This document shows positions 20,941 through 22,772 of a stretch of 22,772 nucleotides of DNA, piece by piece. The stretch covers positions 1,951,565-1,974,336 of the forward strand of contig CP070758.1 of NCBI GenBank assembly GCA_020348925.1. Direction: 5' to 3'. The number at the start of each line of letters is the position of its first letter. The stretch's first letter is position 1. A model generated the notes under the pieces. The model was given only the letters and a program-made list of their open reading frames with translations. It did not search any database and was not told the origin of the DNA. Source of the DNA: Gemmatimonadota bacterium (GTDB lineage Bacteria > JBHIER01 > G020348925). Made by a program: the position numbers and the translations under genes.

Positions 20941-22772
20941 ATGTTGAAGAGAGGCGAAGTATTGATAGCGGTTTCCCTGCTTGTTTCTACGGTCATATTT
21001 ATGGGTTCTGTGCGTATTTCAGAAGGTGCATGGCCCTGTCCCGATTTCAATTGTACAGCCGGAGACGTTACAGCAACAGGAATATGGCTCGGAGATATAA
21101 ATGGAAATGCACTCCCAAACTGTAATCCAGGAGATAGCCAAACTGCGTATATCTGGTTTAAAATTCATAATGGTACTGGCACTGAACGGTACGCCGTATG
21201 GCTGACTGCAGGGATATACATTGATGGTAGCTTGGTAACGGATATCGACCAGTGTATTGCTGAATCGATCGGCGGAGGCATTGTTGATAGTACCTATGCT
21301 TACAGCTTTACGTGGGCATGCGGTTCCGAGGTGAAGCTCTCAAACCACTCTTCTGTTGCTTCTGAGAACGGTGCTGTTATCAGTTGGTCAACGACGTCCG
21401 CAGCTTGTACCGATCTACCAACATGCACATCACGCAAATCACAATCTACTTGCGCGGGAGAATTTATTGTGGAAGCACCGCTCGTTGCCGATTTTTCCGC
21501 TGTCCCGACAAGCGGTTGTGCGCCGTTGACGGTTCAATTCACCGATGAAACGACAGGTGGTAACACTTCATCTCCATATACGTATAGCTGGACCTTTGGT
21601 GATGGCGGAACCTCTTTCGATCAAAATCCATTGTACACATACAACACGGCAGGAACGTATACCGTTACACTTGAGGTTACTGACGAAAGTAGCAACACCG
21701 ACTCGGAAACCAAGACAAATTATATAACAGTGTATGCTGTACCAATTGCCAGTGCATCCAGCAATTCACCGGTGTGTGAGGATGAAACTATCGAGTTGAC
21801 CGGTGGTCCTGATGCCATGGATAGTTACAGCTGGACCGGACCGAATGATTTTGTCAATAGTCAACAATCTCCCACGATTCCAAGTAGTACTTCGAATATG
21901 GATGGAACGTACCAACTGATCGTAATCAAAAGTGGTTGCCCCGATACTGCCACAGTTGATGTTTCCATCGTCGCTCCCCCAGTGCCCACGGCACCTGACG
22001 TCACCTTGTGCAGCGGCTACAGCCAGCAGGACCTCGAGGATGCCGTCCATACTGCCGGTGGTGGATGCGATGCTGGTAATGAGACAATTACAGACAACGG
22101 GAATGGGACATATACGGTGACCTGTGACAATGGAGTATGTGATCCTACCGATGCCACCGGTGATATCACAGTCTTAGAGGTCTGTGTGGCCACGGCTCCT
22201 GATTTCTCCATCTGCATCGGCACCACTGTGGACGATGCTCTGTTCACCAGCAACGGGGCGGACTGCTCTGCCGGGTGCGGTATGACACTGTCCTACAGCT
22301 TCGACGGCAACACTGCTGGCAAATACTCCTACACCGTGACCTGTGACAATGGAGTATGCGATCCCACCGAGGCCACAGGAGAGGTCACAGTCGTGGAGGC
22401 CTGTGTGGCCACGGCTCCTGATTTCTCCATCTGCATCGACACCACGGTGGATGATACTCTGTTCACCAGCAACGGCGCAAACTGCTCTGTGGGGTGCGGT
22501 ATGACGGTAACCTACGATTTCGATGGGAGCACCATTGGCACGTATCCCTATACGGTTGATTGCGAAAGTGACATATGTGACCCTGGTAGTGCAACTGGTT
22601 ATGTTACAGTGGAAGAGTGCTGTATTGTGGAAGCGATTGCCTCAAGTAACTCACGTGTGTGTGAGGGTGACACCGTAAAGTTGTTCGGCGAACCAGATGA
22701 AATGTGCGATTACAGTTGGGTTGGTCCTGAATGTGAATGGTCCTGCTGTGACAAAAGGTGGAAGAGTAGTCA
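20941..22772 (+). CDS. Secreted PKD/Ig-like repeat protein, adhesin-like, partial (runs off the window)
   Basis: The frame is open from ATG 20941 (GGGAGGAG at 20929-20936) through the last base, giving 610 residues with no stop. Seen in order: a signal peptide (about 1-30, ending SEGA before WPCP); a Cys-containing N-terminal beta domain (about 31-180, with CTAGDVTATGIWLGDINGN and RYAVWLTAG); a PKD domain (about 182-264, with YSWTFGDGG and AGTYTVTLEVTD); an Ig-like domain (268-343, with SNSPVCEDETIELTGG and YSWTGP); three cysteine-rich tandem repeats (nt 21976-22179, 22180-22398, 22399-22617); and the start of a second Ig-like domain. No catalytic motif is visible. Such layouts are typical of large extracellular adhesins or matrix proteins; C-terminal sorting or anchoring signals would lie beyond the window. 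The GEMM-I riboswitch upstream suggests cyclic-dinucleotide control. Confidence 0.9.
   Translation, partial: MLKRGEVLIAVSLLVSTVIFMGSVRISEGAWPCPDFNCTAGDVTATGIWLGDINGNALPNCNPGDSQTAYIWFKIHNGTGTERYAVWLTAGIYIDGSLVTDIDQCIAESIGGGIVDSTYAYSFTWACGSEVKLSNHSSVASENGAVISWSTTSAACTDLPTCTSRKSQSTCAGEFIVEAPLVADFSAVPTSGCAPLTVQFTDETTGGNTSSPYTYSWTFGDGGTSFDQNPLYTYNTAGTYTVTLEVTDESSNTDSETKTNYITVYAVPIASASSNSPVCEDETIELTGGPDAMDSYSWTGPNDFVNSQQSPTIPSSTSNMDGTYQLIVIKSGCPDTATVDVSIVAPPVPTAPDVTLCSGYSQQDLEDAVHTAGGGCDAGNETITDNGNGTYTVTCDNGVCDPTDATGDITVLEVCVATAPDFSICIGTTVDDALFTSNGADCSAGCGMTLSYSFDGNTAGKYSYTVTCDNGVCDPTEATGEVTVVEACVATAPDFSICIDTTVDDTLFTSNGANCSVGCGMTVTYDFDGSTIGTYPYTVDCESDICDPGSATGYVTVEECCIVEAIASSNSRVCEGDTVKLFGEPDEMCDYSWVGPECEWSCCDKRWKSS
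21976..22617 (+). repeat. Three tandem coding repeats, two of exactly 219 bp
   Basis: Within the PKD protein, repeat units cover 21976-22179 (204 bp), 22180-22398 (219 bp) and 22399-22617 (219 bp). Units 2 and 3 share a run of nearly 40 identical bases at their starts (encoding CVATAPDFSICI). Units 1 and 2 share a run of 23 identical bases encoding VTCDNGVC. Each protein unit has the pattern TAPD-[FV]-[ST]-[IL]-C near its start and a C-DP-ATG-[DEY]-[IV]-TV end. Cysteine positions are conserved between units 2 and 3, suggesting disulfide-stabilised modules. Confidence 0.88.

Overview
The window reads as a chromosomal segment of an anaerobic, diderm (Gram-negative type) bacterium. Anaerobic ferredoxin-linked metabolism is indicated by an oxygen-sensitive four-subunit 2-oxoacid:ferredoxin oxidoreductase. 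An outer membrane with heptose LPS is suggested by a GmhA-type isomerase and a DegP/HtrA protease. A bacterial geranylgeranylglyceryl-phosphate synthase (GGGPS) homologue, PKD/Ig-like secreted repeat proteins, a receiver-less sigma-54 activator and one promoter that also fits the Bacteroidetes TAnnTTTG motif all lean towards the FCB superphylum or a neighbouring candidate phylum. A Desulfobacterota origin cannot be excluded by eye. No species is named.

Layout. 200-3614: tRNA-Ala(CGC), a large Alu-containing SRP RNA, dnaX, ybaB and recR, a conserved information-processing cluster. 3742-14071: one long co-directional run with short gaps or overlaps: porG-porD-porA-porB, pgsA, pgpA, cinA, thpR, recA, recX, alaS. 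It joins pyruvate oxidation, phosphatidylglycerol synthesis, nucleotide/RNA repair and recombination. 14205-15575: a GGGPS family gene and gmhA, preceded by a palindromic repeat region. 15576-15970: a spacer with an inverted pair of C/G-run hairpins. 15971-19123: a sigma-54 activator without an N-terminal sensor domain and a periplasmic HtrA protease ending in a very clear intrinsic terminator.

19124-22772 is different: AT-richer, sparse and accessory-like. It holds a small secreted protein on the minus strand, about 1.1 kb with no convincing gene but several regulatory signals, a GEMM-I (cyclic di-GMP-I class) riboswitch fused to an intrinsic terminator, and then a secreted, cysteine-rich PKD/Ig-like repeat protein that begins at 20941 and runs off the window edge. 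The riboswitch-controlled putative surface protein is the most interesting system here: a cyclic dinucleotide probably decides whether a large adhesin-like protein is transcribed. A separate short transcription unit with its own promoter and terminator lies just upstream of the riboswitch and may be a small RNA.
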